DNA from: Spirochaetaceae bacterium
Lineage (GTDB): Bacteria; Spirochaetota; Spirochaetia; Treponematales; Breznakiellaceae
Length of the DNA: 15,584 nucleotides
Direction: 5' to 3'
Assembly (NCBI GenBank): GCA_031257135.1
Contig: JAIRPH010000085.1
Coordinates: forward strand, 1 to 15,584
Within the stretch, counting starts at the first letter, position 1; the number at the start of each line of letters is the position of its first letter. The notes under the pieces are model-generated. The model was not told the DNA's origin and did no database searches. It worked only from the letters and a program-made list of their open reading frames with translations. Shown piece after piece: positions 15,208 to 15,584 of this stretch. The position numbers and the translations under genes are program-made.

Positions 15208-15241
15208 AAGACAAGTTTCTACCCGGTACTAGACTTGTCTT
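15208..15241 (-). promoter_or_regulatory. 9-bp inverted repeat in the leader of the YdcF-ABC operon
   Basis: AAGACAAGT at 15208-15216 and ACTTGTCTT at 15233-15241 are perfect reverse complements separated by 16 bases. Read on the minus strand, the second arm ends 7 bases before the AGGAGG, so a hairpin would leave the ribosome site free. It may be a regulatory hairpin in the mRNA or a dyad operator downstream of the promoter. No T-run follows, so it is not an intrinsic terminator. Confidence 0.5.
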
Positions 15242-15324
15242 GCGGTATTTCGAGACGCTAAAACCGATAAATATGTACTCCCGCGCCGCAACGCTATGAG
15301 ACTTACTGGGACCATGTCGAATAT

Positions 15325-15353
15325 AGTATAACGAACATTTATATTAAAATCAA
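15325..15353 (-). promoter_or_regulatory. Sigma-70-like promoter for the YdcF-ABC operon
   Basis: On the minus strand, TTGATT (15353-15348) and TATACT (15330-15325) are 17 bases apart. The -10 matches consensus at 5 of 6 positions and the -35 at 4 of 6. The start would be near 15318, leaving a leader of roughly 130 bases that includes the 9-bp inverted repeat. Confidence 0.5.
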
Positions 15354-15482
15354 GAGCCGAACTTACTCGCCTGAATTATTTAAGAAACAGAATACAACAG
15401 GATGGGTAATATTATTAAAAATATGGCTGTTTTTATGATATTTACCTGAAAAATTACATTTTTTAAAAAATCGGCTCTTGAT
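15349..15482. repeat. 12-bp inverted repeat overlapping two divergent -35 boxes
   Basis: ATCAAGAGCCGA at 15349-15360 is the exact reverse complement of TCGGCTCTTGAT at 15471-15482, with 110 AT-rich bases between. Reading outwards, each arm ends in the -35 box of a promoter, one for the YdcF-ABC operon and one for the sbcD-like gene. The right arm also forms the palindrome TCTTGATCAAGA (15476-15487). Apart from these sites, the 357-base gap 15186-15542 holds only the leader hairpin and ribosome sites. Confidence 0.65.
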
Positions 15483-15506
15483 CAAGAAAAACGATTAGGG
15501 TATGCT
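15478..15506 (+). promoter_or_regulatory. Sigma-70-like promoter for the sbcD-like gene
   Basis: TTGATC (15478-15483) and TATGCT (15501-15506) are 17 bases apart, the same geometry as the divergent promoter on the other strand. The predicted start is near 15513, about 30 bases before the ATG, and AAGGAT at 15529-15533 serves as ribosome binding site. Confidence 0.45.
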
Positions 15507-15542
15507 TTTTTCAAATCCGGGATAAAAAAGGATATACGAGAG

Positions 15543-15584
15543 ATGAAATTTCTCCACATAGCAGACCTGCACATCGGGAAACGC
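15543..15584 (+). CDS. sbcD: N-terminus of an SbcD-like exonuclease subunit (continues beyond window)
   Basis: Only 14 codons are inside the window, reading MKFLHIADLHIGKR. This is the hallmark start of SbcD/Mre11-type calcineurin-like phosphoesterases, in which Asp8 and His10 of the ADLH motif bind the catalytic metals. With SbcC, SbcD cleaves hairpins and processes double-strand ends. The ATG has AAGGAT about 9 bases upstream and a plausible promoter at 15478-15506. Another DNA-repair phosphoesterase such as a YhaO-type protein starts similarly and cannot be excluded from so short a stretch. An sbcC gene directly downstream would confirm the assignment. Confidence 0.72.
   Translation, partial: MKFLHIADLHIGKR

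Overview
The window looks like chromosomal DNA of a spirochaete close to Treponema. The strongest sign is the 2438-residue membrane-anchored coiled-coil protein of the kind annotated in spirochaetes as SpiroCoCo. The moderate GC content and a secreted caspase/PEGA-like/FGE-like protein also fit, and would suit the termite-gut treponemes, but the species is an inference.

Layout. Plus strand, left part: the 3' end of a type ISP-like restriction-modification gene (1-360), a secreted multidomain protein made of a caspase fold lacking its catalytic His, a PEGA-like stretch and an FGE-like domain lacking its active-site cysteines (529-2463), and a ComM/YifB AAA+ ATPase (2516-4117). A 333-base gap (4118-4450) follows, holding hairpins, a 16-bp tandem pair and a 21-bp tandem array. 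Minus strand, middle: a HAD phosphatase (11792-12481) followed after 24 bases by the giant coiled-coil gene (4451-11767), read as one operon converging on comM. Minus strand, right: a YdcF-family membrane protein (14421-15185) followed after 19 bases by a type I ABC exporter (12611-14401), a second operon that ends in a good intrinsic terminator (12579-12604). The window closes with the first 14 codons of an sbcD-like gene on the plus strand (15543-15584).

How the parts may work together. The YdcF-ABC pair reads as a cell-envelope unit, probably glycan or lipid-linked-precursor handling. It is divergent from the sbcD-like gene, and the two promoters I see carry the same 12 bases over their -35 boxes in mirror image, which suggests shared control. 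ComM (branch migration) and SbcD (nuclease) are both DNA-processing proteins but are far apart here. The giant coiled-coil protein is likely a membrane-attached structural rod. Its repeats differ in length by multiples of 11 residues, which suggests hendecad packing.

The most unusual non-genic element is the 21-bp array directly after the stop codon of the giant gene. Ten repeat starts fall in perfect 21-bp register, with an AT-rich half in every unit, so curved DNA is expected. No RNA genes, CRISPR arrays or insertion sequences were recognised.
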